Shown: positions 12,001-17,305 of the stretch, piece after piece
Layout: every line of letters begins with the position of its first letter
Position numbering within the stretch: the stretch's first letter is position 1
From: Thalassospira profundimaris
GTDB lineage: Bacteria > Pseudomonadota > Alphaproteobacteria > Rhodospirillales > Thalassospiraceae
Reading direction: 5' to 3'
Assembly (NCBI RefSeq): GCF_003326755.1
Contig: NZ_JPWH01000001.1
Coordinates: 1 to 64,000 of the forward strand
Length of the DNA: 64,000 nt
Translations under genes and position numbers: made by a program
The notes under the pieces: model-generated
Told to the model about the DNA's origin: nothing
The model's input: only the letters and a program-made list of their open reading frames with translations
The model's database searches: none

Positions 12001-12755
12001 CCGCTGATGGTCGGCTGATGGCCGGTCACAGGGTCTACCGGATCGGCCAGCAATTGCGAAATCGAATGCAGGGCGGATGAATCAGCGGGCAGGGCAGCCG
12101 TAATGTGGCCGGTGGCATATTCCAGATCCCAGTCACCACCAAGCTCGCCATTCCCCGTGACGTCATCGGAGGCGGCAATATCAGCCCCCGTCAGATGGGA
12201 AAATGTATCGACAAACTGTTTGCCGCTTTCGTCTTTCGCAATATTACAGCCATAAAGCAAAATATCGGCTCCCGCCGATAAATGACTGCTCCAGGCTGAA
12301 ATCTCCGCACCTGTCTCACCGGCAAGTGCGGCCGTGTCAATATGGTCCGAGCCCAGGGTGAAACTACCATCCCCCCCATGCGAGATGATGTGCAAACCGG
12401 CAACATCATTGCCCGAAGCCAGGGCGTCGGCAATGGCCTTGGCACCAGATTCATCACTATCCACAATCAGGGTATCCGCCTTGCCTTGCAGGCTGGCGGC
12501 AAAATCCTGCGCACCCTCAACACGGCTGTCGATAACCACCAGCACTCGGCCGGTACCGGTTTCCGGGGTCAGGTTGGCAATCACGGCATCAAATTGCGAC
12601 GCAGCATCCGACGAAGCGCCGGAATCCTTTTGCGCGTCAGACTGGTGTTTCGTTTCTGCCTGGTCATGATGGCTGACTTCAGATGCAACAGTTGCGACCG
12701 CCGCCGCATCGAGAAGAACGCGCGGTTCCAAGGCTGAAAAATACAGCTTCGTCAT
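1..12755 (-). CDS. Giant DUF4347 / CSPG-repeat secreted protein, N-terminal 4251 codons (3' end outside window)
   Basis: The frame is open without a stop from an ATG at 12755 (preceded by AGGG about 9 nt upstream) to the left edge. Residues 9-18 read LEPRVLLDAA, the motif found at the start of many giant bacterial adhesins. Residues ~70-218 match DUF4347, with ISHGGDG at 125-131 and LLYGCNIA at 167-174. From ~250 on, the protein consists of cadherin-like repeats ending in NDAP/NHAP linkers. Between ~11250 and ~5600 these look like CSPG/NG2-type repeats (Cadherin_3 family: LP..G.L.LNG..L..GD.F.Q.DID.G...F.HDGSE). From ~3600 to 1 they alternate between two other cadherin-like types. DxDxDG calcium-type loops (e.g. 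DTDGDGIFD) occur. By family analogy it is probably a type I-secreted, calcium-dependent surface adhesin; the C-terminal export signal cannot be seen here. Adhesive function is inference. Confidence 0.9.
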   Translation of the reverse strand, partial: MTKLYFSALEPRVLLDAAAVATVASEVSHHDQAETKHQSDAQKDSGASSDAASQFDAVIANLTPETGTGRVLVVIDSRVEGAQDFAASLQGKADTLIVDSDESGAKAIADALASGNDVAGLHIISHGGDGSFTLGSDHIDTAALAGETGAEISAWSSHLSAGADILLYGCNIAKDESGKQFVDTFSHLTGADIAASDDVTGNGELGGDWDLEYATGHITAALPADSSALHSISQLLADPVDPVTGHQPTISGMDGTQAVDGVEDTDVTLSGISVSDIDHDENNVGDTLTVTITVEDGSANPTGAIKLNDISGLDSVTGDNSNTITLTGKQDAINAALNDMVLTPSENFNGLAKVKLTVGDGTTTAVSDSIDVAFSPVNDAPDLSPSPISVDEGGSVTIGQDIFNLVDPELGVSQTASQEVFQVTSLPSDGVLKLNGHNLLVGSTFSLKDVMDGKLSYQHDGTDIIVGNNDSDLFKVTVNDGGGSGNVGPFDIAVNIAPVNQAPTVDGSPTVYEGQGTEAVYNAPGTVTQAADIGSLLTISGGDADSSDDLANLSITISDVDNQGHGTLFIDTDGDGIFDSSKDQVITGSVTIAGADLGKLKFAHNGTEPDGNNPTFKITVTDGGGGAGDAAKLTVSKTITIGVIGNDDNPEIDTNSPQTVDAGVVTVLSSANLKVTDVDDTSGGKQLVYKITALPTYGELRLNGVILAVGDRFSQDDLDQGRVTFFQTAKVTAADRVSGENYVADGFSFEVRDSQLRSYNAPGAEGGVVDPATGDIKTNQFDFRITGDWTGDGGQTPDGDVTIKGTPVNSGLEVTEEDGVKGGVDTGTITSSMLNYILQATDSGNTYDIAASDTLYRLTDLPTNGKLYLNDVELHVFDSFTQADIDANKVVFVHDGSENHQSSFGFSLSVGVTEIVKTTFSLRAIATNDAPTVSGGTATVAEGGAVGLTTSALGMNDVDTSNEPGEPADANDEAQPDDLYIQITSLPENGTLQYRSNGNWIDIQTGDWISAKLLTGDANTTGIRYVQTVEAVSSDSFDYRVRDDFRDDSNTDSDDVRSGVSDPGANHVSGTASVNLTITSVDNHAPTITGNPKAFEGQGSENLYNDNTTKTQAADIGGQITIADFDSYDDESRLTVSLTNVDTHGVGTLFLDADGDGYFGTGDTEITGDTSDLTIAEFKTLKFIHDGAEPTDATDPSFTVTVTDSGGGFGTDKALSTSKNIVIDIQANDDYSSLDTNRTAQIDAGESFVIDTSYLSVSDVDTINGAQLVYEVTDLPDHGELRLDGVRLTVGDRFSQDDLAAGKLIYVQNRGVDDPDAKADGTAFTADSFNFKVFDSEQRVFNKDGAEGGVVDPNNNHEIAVNTFNIEIQGDFAGDGGDAQPSEPATVVTSTNNGIDVTEGDGVMGGSDGDTHTLTNGELSYQLKYTQDGSEYTVPANATVYRISELPTNGTLYLDGKALDSRFDSFTQDDIDNGRVVFVHNGGEIHQGSFDFTISVGTTKVVDGSFALRATATNDAPTATGGTLGNVTRGATVGVIKSAFGMDDADVANESGEPDNNPEASKDDLFFKVTDLPDGGKLQYYDGDSSNWVDVDGTDWLSADLLTNSGGSTKLRYVNTDTGASTDSFKFIVRDDLKAADGVKQSASDPDSNHVSAEKQISWNLVAAVNHAPTIEGTPSVYEGQGTEDVYNNPGTKTDAADIGGQITIADADASDSGNLTIEISNINTHGLGTLFLDANGDGQVGSGEEITASSMTLTMAEFKTLKFAHNGTEPDGTKPEFTLKVTDKGGEPGAGHELTTTKTVQIDVIANDDHSVLDTNKPATVQAGVSTVITRNFLHVSDVDDTSDGTEIIYRLTSLPTYGELRLNGNLMTVNSTFTQADLDAGKVTYVQTKAVTDSDGTTAGTNFTADSFDFQVTDSHTRVFNNAGQAGGVVDPADGSIATNTFHLQIQGSYDPDTPPSGDPVVIDQSSVNSGIEVYEGDGQRGGTDKDTATITSENLSYTLKMTQGSSTYTVPPEATVYRLTVLPTNGTLYLDGKVLGVYDSFTQADINNGLLQFTHDGGEIHHGSFNFSISIGTGDLADSRAKGTFTITAIPVNDAPTASGGAVPTIGEGATVTITSDTMKMADVDTANEFDEPKGEAVTDDLYFQVVDLPDNGTLQYKDGDGNWVDVSAGDWLSKSLLTGDKNTSKLRYIHDGTENFTDSFQYRVRDDLHDADGIKQSAGEPAANNISNTATVTFTIAPLNDAPISDENAAADTHTEANGRTTVNEVLEVAEGGSGTINDSYLVSVDPDNTPDTLQYRITSNVTSGTLYLNGKRLGVGSVFSQADIDAGRLTYIHNGSEVRADNFKYIVSDSVSDHTWTVGGTKAASQFDIVVPANQYANDIPTISRAGADYDVYGTNTFDMNGKFTVGDPDLVVVDSPGETDFVSVTVLLKDKDDNAVDLSSSGDLRLDTTTGITVTSDDASTGSITFQGKLADVQAALDGMKVILPNGDHDTTYTVDVSVDDRLRDSSGALTTGANGADNATVNQDGSTINDAHNIVKTSILLRSSLENTPPTIDVPDPGDARITYEDTTKTMPDIRIGDADAFGKDVKVTLSVVHGTLSFSAPGKVAISGNNSDTVVLTGSVDAINGIMDQLSYAGNQNYVGADVLSIGVDDQGNSGGDAQTASTTVYITVKSVNDAPTITNGTTGRIDVVNNDTYTFGDADNGFVIDDIDLNGGAGQDAFVVTVRILAPNGSPLAQSDYTTGSQNIVISSSGNVTVDDTYDGNGSALRISGTKADINNYLKGLQVNFGDFGEQNKTYKVQVIVDDRMPGANGTLEDTDMANGGPNPNQIPYASAPNIDATEIDPYATDISETRFQYNVAAVTRDVFLTAYNTPAKVTGTDFHVPESNGVIKVDSGNANLNINDVDDLGGKMSVTLTLSNGTFTKIGSYSGNDTSGGKTVDFADDNKSIVLTGFTEAELNSLIKDITVKAPAATGDTGSNSNFNGDITLTVAVNDEGNSGLRPGSLTGDTDNATVNPGDYAYADGSSAELITTRTITITVDPTNDTPTISAGTTSHSITESDVLGEGTEATTILDNVTIGDVDLATTGGLDANIFGKGQIVVHLTSAQSGEVLSVATMDGIDTITGGTNGTDLKINLTDSATLEQVKAIVEAIKYQSTGDIVSGTRNISVKLYDAQASSQHGNIQSGGDAGASRKMATITATVEVTEQNDPPSISGTPAVTAKEDIDYVFKVGDFNFSQTGDESTLDTELNKITIKSLPDSNKGSLYYDADGDGTFTKVDDVNDPLDVSADDIAAGKLIYRSETNLNQSDAATSFNYSVWDKGHATDTTIRESETGTMQITVDPQNDAPVLTATDTTASSTESSTSDTGTDPVQIVSGVTLSDIDLSTTDGLSTADDLPKFGKGTLTVEIIGASASTKEYLTFQGTYTLPDGVTVVDAAGNPITPSDTVGDHKLVFSLDADTTAAEVQTLMENLRYHTNSDVLSGDRTVKFTINDGNNEQTNGNTAGGPSALEAVLNATVTITEVNDPPIGGDKTVTTPEDTDYIVKVADFDYSQPGDETDTFKAVRIDSLPASGKGTLYLKDSGGTLQAVSVNDVISASDIADKKLVFRPAENVNGDAATSFTFTVQDSRDGYATSSNTMTVNITPLNDAPTFNDTTGIETSVDESTAANTGTSPVAIITGANIGDIDLSTTGGLDGDIFGAGKITVSVGSATSTDQLTLAAGDRPDGVTVTGGNNGNALVITLDADTTRAQVNAILNAIKYASTSDTASGERVITTTLSDGHSSTDGGNAQAGGNAGGPNPLSVDLVSKITIVEKNDPPASSDNTVTTKEDTSYVIKPADFKYTQPGGETDTLGGVTINSITGAGTLKLDGTAITTPQFVSYADINAGKLVYEPVANDNGDAKAKFTFTVRDSRGLDATSSSDLTVNVTPQNDAPTFDTTKAVTTSVDESTDANKGVPATAIITGASIADIDLSTTEALTNGTFGAGTITVSIGSADSSEQLTIDSSALPTGVTQSGGADGSNLVITLDKDTTVAEVNQILDAIRYSTTSDTFTGGERTITTTLSDGNNVQAAKVGSGDVDAGGPNPLTATLVSKITVVEKNDPPLGADQTVTTPEDTDYALKVTDFNYSQPGGETDSFKAVRIDTLPASGTLKLNGTAITAGTVVSVADITSGKLVYSPAENVNGDAVTAFTFSVQDSRDGFDTTPKTVTVNIEPRNDAPSFGLEHGEQKSVNESTDANKGV
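69..3597 (-). repeat. Second repeat system of giant protein: four di-domain units
   Basis: NDAP/NDTP linker prolines fall at 3597, 2691, 1782, 927 and 69, giving units of 906, 909, 855 and 858 nt (302, 303, 285 and 286 residues). Each unit has one domain with an ESTxAxTG / GDIDLSTT / TTLSDGN core followed by one with an NDPP..TTPEDTDY / FNYSQPG / LVYxPAENxNGDA core. The series continues into the next partial unit at the window edge, so more copies are likely beyond it. Confidence 0.75.
859..889. repeat. 31-nt perfect direct repeat, copy B
   Basis: Identical to bases 1-31. The spacing is a whole number of codons, so recombination between the two copies would delete or add one 286-residue unit in frame. 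Confidence 0.9.
6015..7748 (-). repeat. Super-repeat copy 3 of giant protein (four CSPG domains)
   Basis: Third block, 1734 nt (7749 to 6015), five codons shorter than copies 1 and 2. It is followed downstream in the protein (about 6014-5610) by one more CSPG-type domain that starts a fourth, incomplete block, after which the repeat type changes. Confidence 0.65.
7749..9497 (-). repeat. Super-repeat copy 2 of giant protein (four CSPG domains)
   Basis: Second block, again 1749 nt between linker prolines (9498 to 7749). Internal landmarks recur at the same spacing: the segment near 9064 matches ones near 10807 and 7325, and the segment near 8640 matches ones near 10390 and 6900. Copies are clearly diverged at DNA level, so the duplication is not very recent. 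Confidence 0.7.
9498..11246 (-). repeat. Super-repeat copy 1 of giant protein (four CSPG domains)
   Basis: First of three in-frame super-repeats of about 580 residues, bounded by the proline codon of the linkers NQAP (11247) and NHAP (9498), which are 1749 nt apart. Each copy holds four CSPG-type repeats in the same order, including a segment with VTDGGGG / GDDNPEID-type linkers and one with the LPTNGKLYLNDVEL / FTQADIDANKVVFVHDGSE signature. The order of domain subtypes, not only the domain, is repeated, which points to duplication of a four-domain block. Confidence 0.7.
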
Positions 12756-13554
12756 GATTTATTACCCTGATGGCCCGTCTATACGGAAGGATATGTAATT
12801 TACTATAGTTAGGTTTAGACCCTAATCATCTATAGTCAGAACCGCGCATCAGTTGGCAAGGCAATTTTCAAATGACTAAAAACAGAAAACAGTCAATACG
12901 CAATAATTAACAAAAATTAATACTATACTTGCGAATTAGAAAAGAATCTTTCTCCCGCCATCGCTTTTTTAATTCTTTGTGGAATTTCAATACTCTTTCC
13001 CCGATCACCAATCCCATCCTCAAGAAGGGTATTTCAGATAAACAAACATTATAAAAACTGGATATTCAAAATCTGACATTTTCTGACCTGGTAAAAACAT
13101 CCCTCAATCAGTCGCCCAAAAGCCCTCAAACCATATCCGTATTTATCCGAATCTCTCTATCAATCGAATGTCTTTTACATAATCAGAACATATCCCAAAG
13201 GTTGTGCAGTTAATTAAAAGGTCTCATTTAAAACGGGATACAAACGGGAAATACTCTTTATATTAGATAAATATTCTTTTTAATTGCGGGTACCGCTTTA
13301 TCATTATGGAAACTTTTGGTTGCTCTTTAATAACAAATAAAAACCAGTAGTTAATTTTACTTCCTCCCCTCAAATCGCGATAAAATGGTATCGCCTTCCC
13401 ATTGACAGGTTCCTAAAAGACCCCCCGACTAAACGGGTTTGTCGATCTGTTACCGGAAAATCTTTCAATAAGTCACCCGCTTGCTCCGGGCAGTTTTCAC
13501 ATCACTTTTCCGTTCATGACTTGACCCGGACAGGGAAACAGGCGTAAGAGAGTC
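12756..13554. other. AT-rich intergenic region upstream of the giant protein
   Basis: About 800 bp without a credible gene, visibly richer in A and T than the flanking coding DNA. It should hold the promoter and leader of the giant protein (minus strand) and upstream sequence for the iron-uptake pair (plus strand). Apart from the dyad at 12802-12836 I see no strong element. TTAA-N6-TTAA occurs near 12907-12920 but has the wrong spacing for a CtrA site. Confidence 0.7.
12802..12836 (-). promoter_or_regulatory. Interrupted inverted repeat in leader of giant protein
   Basis: ACTATAGTTAGG (12802-12813) is mirrored by CCTAA (12821-12825) and CTATAGT (12830-12836), the right arm being split by TCAT. 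It lies 47-81 nt before the start codon of the giant protein. It could be an operator, or the two TATAG elements could be alternative -10 regions (TATAGA, TATAGT on the minus strand). Function is unproven. Confidence 0.35.
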
Positions 13555-13583
13555 ACGCAATCGCAAGTCAGTTGCAATTGCGT
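13555..13583 (+). promoter_or_regulatory. Near-perfect 29-bp palindrome, candidate Fur-family operator
   Basis: The arms ACGCAATCGCAA and TTGCAATTGCGT match at 11 of 12 positions when folded around GTCAG. The inner core is GCAA-N5-TTGC. It ends 61 bp before the cupredoxin start and overlaps a possible TATTCT -10 box at 13584-13589. Dyads built from GCAA/TTGC halves resemble sites described for Fur/Mur-family regulators in alphaproteobacteria, and the downstream genes look like iron uptake, so Fur-type iron control is the best guess. The regulator assignment is inference. Confidence 0.5.
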
Positions 13584-13644
13584 TATTCTATTGGCTGTCC
13601 AGCCCTCTTGCATCTTCCCTTCGCAAGTACCTTCAGGTTCCACC

Positions 13645-13980
13645 ATGTCCAAATTCCCTGCCGTCGTCTTTGCCATGCTGATGGGTAGTGTCGTAACTAC
13701 CGTGGCCCATGCCGCCCCCCAAACCATCGATATGGTGATCAAGGATCACAAATTTAACCCTGCCGAAATTACCATTCCTGCCAATACACCGGTCGTTTTG
13801 CAGGTCAAAAATGCCGATCACGCGGTCGAGGAATTTGACAGCCATGATCTGCGCCGCGAAAAAATCATCGCGCCGGGCATGACCGCCAAAATCAAACTCG
13901 ATGGCCTTGCGCCGGGCGTTTACAGCTTTATGGGGGAATTTCATTCCAGCACGGCGCAAGGCAAGGTCCATGTCAAATAA
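13645..13980 (+). CDS. Periplasmic cupredoxin-like protein of an FTR1-type iron uptake system
   Basis: The ATG at 13645 gives a 111-residue protein with a typical signal peptide (hydrophobic run, cleavage after AHA). The mature part is one cupredoxin fold domain with the Cupredoxin_1 pattern FNPAEITIPANTPVVLQVKN, a DSHDL segment and a C-terminal PGVYSFMGEFH motif whose Met and His could bind metal. It lies 99 bp before an FTR1 permease, the arrangement of FtrB-FtrC and EfeO-EfeU type ferrous iron uptake, where the periplasmic cupredoxin hands iron to the permease. A longer start at 13591 is possible but would put residues before the signal peptide. No FtrA/P19 or FtrD gene follows, so this is a reduced system. 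Confidence 0.8.
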   Translation: MSKFPAVVFAMLMGSVVTTVAHAAPQTIDMVIKDHKFNPAEITIPANTPVVLQVKNADHAVEEFDSHDLRREKIIAPGMTAKIKLDGLAPGVYSFMGEFHSSTAQGKVHVK

Positions 13981-14079
13981 AGGCCTGGTCAACGTCATCT
14001 GCCCGCAAAGCCCCTGGGCCCCTGATCTCCTGCCGCCTCTTTCATCCTTCTTTCTGATGCCATAACCGGGATTGATCCC

Positions 14080-14925
14080 ATGACTGCCGCCCTGATCATT
14101 GTTTTTCGTGAAGTTCTCGAAGCCGCGCTGATTGTCGGCATTGTGCTGGCTGCCGTAAATGGTGTACGCGGTGCCAAGGCCTGGATTGCTGCCGGTATTG
14201 CCGGTGGGGTCGCCGGTGCGACGATGGTCGCCTATTTCGCCGGGGCCATTGCCGGGGCACTTGCCGGATACGGGCAGGAAATTTTCAATGCCAGCATTTT
14301 GCTGGTCGCTGTCCTGATGCTGGGCTGGCACAACGCCTGGATGTCGGTACATGGCCGGGAGATGGCAGTGGAAATGCGCGATGCCGGCAACGCCGTGCGC
14401 GATGGCAAAAAATCCCTGTCCGCGCTGGCAATTGTTGTCGGCGTTGCCGTGCTGCGCGAAGGTTCGGAAATTGTTTTGTTCCTGTATGGTCTGGCAACGG
14501 CCGATGGTGGCCTTTCCAGCACCCTGCTGGGCGGTGCCATTGGCCTTGGTGCCGGGGTTATTGTCGGGGCGGGGCTTTATTTGGGCCTGTTGCGCATTCC
14601 CACCCGTTACCTGTTTTCCGTCACCAGCATCATGATCACGCTGCTGGCCGCAGGCATGGCGGCGCAGGCGATGAATTTCCTCTCAGCGGCCGATATTGTC
14701 AATCTGGGTCCCGTCCTGTGGGACAGCTCGTGGCTGTTAAGCCAGGAAAGTCTGGCGGGCAAAACCCTGCATACCCTGGTAGGGTACATGGACAGGCCCA
14801 CCCTGCTGCAAATCGTGGTTTACATCGGCACGGTCCTGGCAATCACCCTTGCCAGCAAAACCACACGGCGCTTGGCAAATCGCCGCCCGGCACGGGGGCA
14901 AAATCAGGCAAGTGCCGCCGAATAA
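14080..14925 (+). CDS. FTR1 family high-affinity iron permease
   Basis: This 281-residue protein has about seven membrane segments and both REXXE iron-binding motifs of the family: REVLE at residues 10-14 and REGSE at 126-130. FTR1 permeases move iron across the inner membrane with help from periplasmic oxidase or cupredoxin partners; here the partner is the cupredoxin just upstream. Family identity is firm; the oxidation state of the substrate is not deducible. A strong hairpin at 14938-14970 ends the transcription unit. Confidence 0.92.
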   Translation: MTAALIIVFREVLEAALIVGIVLAAVNGVRGAKAWIAAGIAGGVAGATMVAYFAGAIAGALAGYGQEIFNASILLVAVLMLGWHNAWMSVHGREMAVEMRDAGNAVRDGKKSLSALAIVVGVAVLREGSEIVLFLYGLATADGGLSSTLLGGAIGLGAGVIVGAGLYLGLLRIPTRYLFSVTSIMITLLAAGMAAQAMNFLSAADIVNLGPVLWDSSWLLSQESLAGKTLHTLVGYMDRPTLLQIVVYIGTVLAITLASKTTRRLANRRPARGQNQASAAE

Positions 14926-14937
14926 CCGGGATCGTAC

Positions 14938-14970
14938 AAAAAAGGCGAGGCCAGAAGCCACCGCCTTTTT
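14938..14970. terminator. Bidirectional rho-independent terminator
   Basis: AAAAAGGCG-A-GGC / GCC-AC-CGCCTTTTT forms a GC-rich stem with U-tracts in both directions, between the convergent FTR1 gene and the TPR-methyltransferase. Confidence 0.85.
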
Positions 14971-15022
14971 AAGCCTGCTGGTCATTCATACCGAACGGCC
15001 CGGCATTGATCATAACACCGCC

Positions 15023-16015
15023 CTAATGCAGGACAGCGACATTCTCGGAACCAAATTCCCCATCCCCGGCCATTGGCATCACAGTGCCCAGGCTCTGGAT
15101 CATGCCGTCTGGCGTGATCCTGGCCTGTGCCACAACAATGCGCCCCATCACCGACATCCCTTTTTCCTGGCGCAAAACACCCTGCTGGTTTGACAGAACT
15201 TCCAGTCCGGCCTTTTTCAGCCAGTCGGCAATAATATCGGGGTGATGGCGAAACCGCTGGCCCGGTCCCAAATCAAACGGGAAAACATCACCTTCTTCCA
15301 GCGACATCACCAAAATACCCCCGGCAACCAGGCGCGAACGGATCATGGACAGCACCGCTTCCAGATCCCCCAGATAGTTCAAAACATCCGCCGCAATCAC
15401 CATACCGTAATGCGCCGTTGCCATATCGGGCATGGCGGTAATGTCGGCTTCGCGCAAATCGCGATAAACACCCTTGGCCCGTGCGCGGTTCAACATGCGG
15501 GGCGACAGATCCACCCCGTCAAGCACATCCACCTGCCCGTTAAAAACATCGGCCACCAGCCCAGTGCCACAGCCAAGGTCCAGCACTTCAAGCGGACGCG
15601 GTAGATCCGCCATCAGGCTGCGCACCGCCTCATACATCAGTTCTGGTGCCCGATAGGTCAGCCTGTCACGCAAAGCGCGTTCAAAACGCGGCGCATAATC
15701 ATCAAACAAAGCCCGGACATATTCCGGCGGCAAACGATCGCGCATCGCAACCGCCCCCAACAACATCAACCGGACTTCCGCCCCCATCCGGTCCGTTGCA
15801 TCGCGCATCAGATACTGGCGATAAGCCTCGATCGCCTGTTCGCCATGACCAGCCTTTTCGTGCAATTCACCTAACGCAAAATAGGCTTCATCCCAATTGT
15901 CATCCGCCTCGATCGCCGCACGCGCCACCTCGATTGCAGCTTCATTGTCACCGCGCGCCGCCATCGCCAGCGCAACATCAAGACGCCGACTGGCCAAAAG
16001 CCGATCATTACTCAT
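15023..16015 (-). CDS. TPR-containing class I SAM-dependent methyltransferase
   Basis: 330 residues. Residues ~1-100 form two to three TPR helices (ALGELHEKAGHGEQAIEAYR is a clear repeat). Residues ~110-300 are a Rossmann methyltransferase with motif I VLDLGCGTGLVADVF, DGVDLSPRML for ribose binding and VIAADVLNYLGDL at motif IV. This architecture resembles NDUFAF7/COQ-like or tetratricopeptide methyltransferases of alphaproteobacteria. The substrate cannot be deduced; a protein substrate held by the TPR part is plausible. It stands alone, convergent with the FTR1 gene. Confidence 0.85.
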   Translation of the reverse strand: MSNDRLLASRRLDVALAMAARGDNEAAIEVARAAIEADDNWDEAYFALGELHEKAGHGEQAIEAYRQYLMRDATDRMGAEVRLMLLGAVAMRDRLPPEYVRALFDDYAPRFERALRDRLTYRAPELMYEAVRSLMADLPRPLEVLDLGCGTGLVADVFNGQVDVLDGVDLSPRMLNRARAKGVYRDLREADITAMPDMATAHYGMVIAADVLNYLGDLEAVLSMIRSRLVAGGILVMSLEEGDVFPFDLGPGQRFRHHPDIIADWLKKAGLEVLSNQQGVLRQEKGMSVMGRIVVAQARITPDGMIQSLGTVMPMAGDGEFGSENVAVLH

Positions 16016-16313
16016 CTATATGAAATCCCGGAAAGTCATCCCGCAGGATGTCGTTAGTACCGGACGCTATATCTGCCTGTTTTCTGATTTTGGCAAGTCA
16101 GATTAAAACGTTCACAAACAATGGGTTAGGATAAAATTCGCGGCTATATAGGCAAAATACCCATTATAAATGGCGCAAAACCGCCATTTGCCCGCCGGGC
16201 AGGTGAAACCGGCACAAACAGCAAAACAGCCATGCAATTTTGAACCGGAAGATCTTGAATTAAATTATTACATCATAATATAAAGATTAAACGTCTTTTA
16301 CAAGGAAACCGGA

Positions 16314-16739
16314 ATGGAAAATTTCACCCCATTCACCGCCCTGGCAGGTGGCGCCCTGATCGGTCTGGCCGCCGGGCTTTATATTCTGCTCAATGGCCGC
16401 ATTGCCGGGATCAGCGGCATCATTGGCGGCATTATCGGGGCCGCGTCTGCACAAAAGGCCGAAAGAATCGCCTTCATTTGCGGGCTGATTGCCGGACCGG
16501 TCATTCTCGCCCTGGTGGCAGGCTATCGCCCGGCGATTACGGTTGATGCCAGTTTGCCGGTTTTGCTGCTGGCGGGGTTGCTGGTTGGTTATGGCACCAG
16601 CCTGGGCAGCGGCTGCACCAGCGGGCACGGCATTTGCGGGCTGGCCCGGTTTTCGCCCCGGTCCCTGGCTGCAACCCTGGCCTTTATGGCAACCGGCTTT
16701 TTAACCACCTTTGTCATGCGCCATCTGATTGGATTTTAA
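16314..16739 (+). CDS. YeeE/YedE family membrane protein, first half of split sulfur transporter
   Basis: 141 residues with about four membrane helices and the family signature GYGTSLGSGCTSGHGICG, whose cysteine is thought to handle the sulfur substrate in YeeE-type thiosulfate carriers. It is half the size of full YedE proteins; the other half is the next gene, 1 bp away. The same two-gene form is common in alphaproteobacteria, often near sulfide-detoxifying genes. Import of a small sulfur compound is inference from the family. A short AT-rich stretch with TTATTA...TAATAT symmetry (16262-16284) precedes it and may be an operator. Confidence 0.85.
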   Translation: MENFTPFTALAGGALIGLAAGLYILLNGRIAGISGIIGGIIGAASAQKAERIAFICGLIAGPVILALVAGYRPAITVDASLPVLLLAGLLVGYGTSLGSGCTSGHGICGLARFSPRSLAATLAFMATGFLTTFVMRHLIGF

Positions 16740-16740
16740 C

Positions 16741-17163
16741 ATGCGTATTTTAGGTGCCCTTTTATGCGGTTGTCTGTTCGGGGCCGGTTTAGCCCTGTCA
16801 GGCATGATCAACCCGGAAAAAGTTCTGGGATTTCTCGATATTGCCGCCATTCCGGCACATGGCTGGGACCCCAGTCTGATTTTTGTCATGGCCGGGGGAC
16901 TGATCATCGCCCTGCCGTTTTTTTGGTGGGCAAAATGGCACAATACCGCCCTTTTAGGTGGCAATATCTCCCTCCCCACCAAAAGAACCATCGACCGCCC
17001 CCTGATCATCGGTAGTCTGATTTTTGGTGTCGGTTGGGGGTTGGCCGGGTTATGTCCGGGACCCGCCATTTCCGCCCTGTCCTATTTGCAACTTGAACCA
17101 TTTCTGTTTGTCGTCGCGATGCTGGCTGGCATGATCATCCAACGCCTGTCCAGCCGCCCGTGA
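16741..17163 (+). CDS. DUF6691 / YeeE-YedE family membrane protein, second half of split sulfur transporter
   Basis: The ATG at 16741 follows the stop of the upstream gene by 1 bp, so the two are surely co-translated. 140 residues with about four membrane segments, an N-terminal GCLFGAGLALSGM motif and the matching cysteine motif GWGLAGLCPGPA near the end. Together with the partner it would form the pseudo-symmetric YedE fold. A start at 16729 would overlap the partner and is less likely. Confidence 0.82.
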   Translation: MRILGALLCGCLFGAGLALSGMINPEKVLGFLDIAAIPAHGWDPSLIFVMAGGLIIALPFFWWAKWHNTALLGGNISLPTKRTIDRPLIIGSLIFGVGWGLAGLCPGPAISALSYLQLEPFLFVVAMLAGMIIQRLSSRP

Positions 17164-17305
17164 CACGGGCCCGCAGTCGGCAATCAATTTTCGCACCAGT
17201 TGCAAACATGGCAGGTATTCCTGCACATAATCGGCATATATCTTGTCTTTGGAATCCGTCTAGCCTACCTGTAAAGGCACCTCTCGCAGCCTTACAAGGT
17301 GGATA

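Noticed and set aside
1..12755. Repeat array that might look like CRISPR or satellite DNA
   Set aside because: The periods are hundreds of nucleotides, diverged at DNA level, in frame and coding; there are no short identical repeats with unique spacers.
14746..14770. AGCCAGGAAAG-like string resembling the 3' signature of a B12 riboswitch
   Set aside because: It lies inside the FTR1 coding region and lacks the CGCAACTG box and every other core element.
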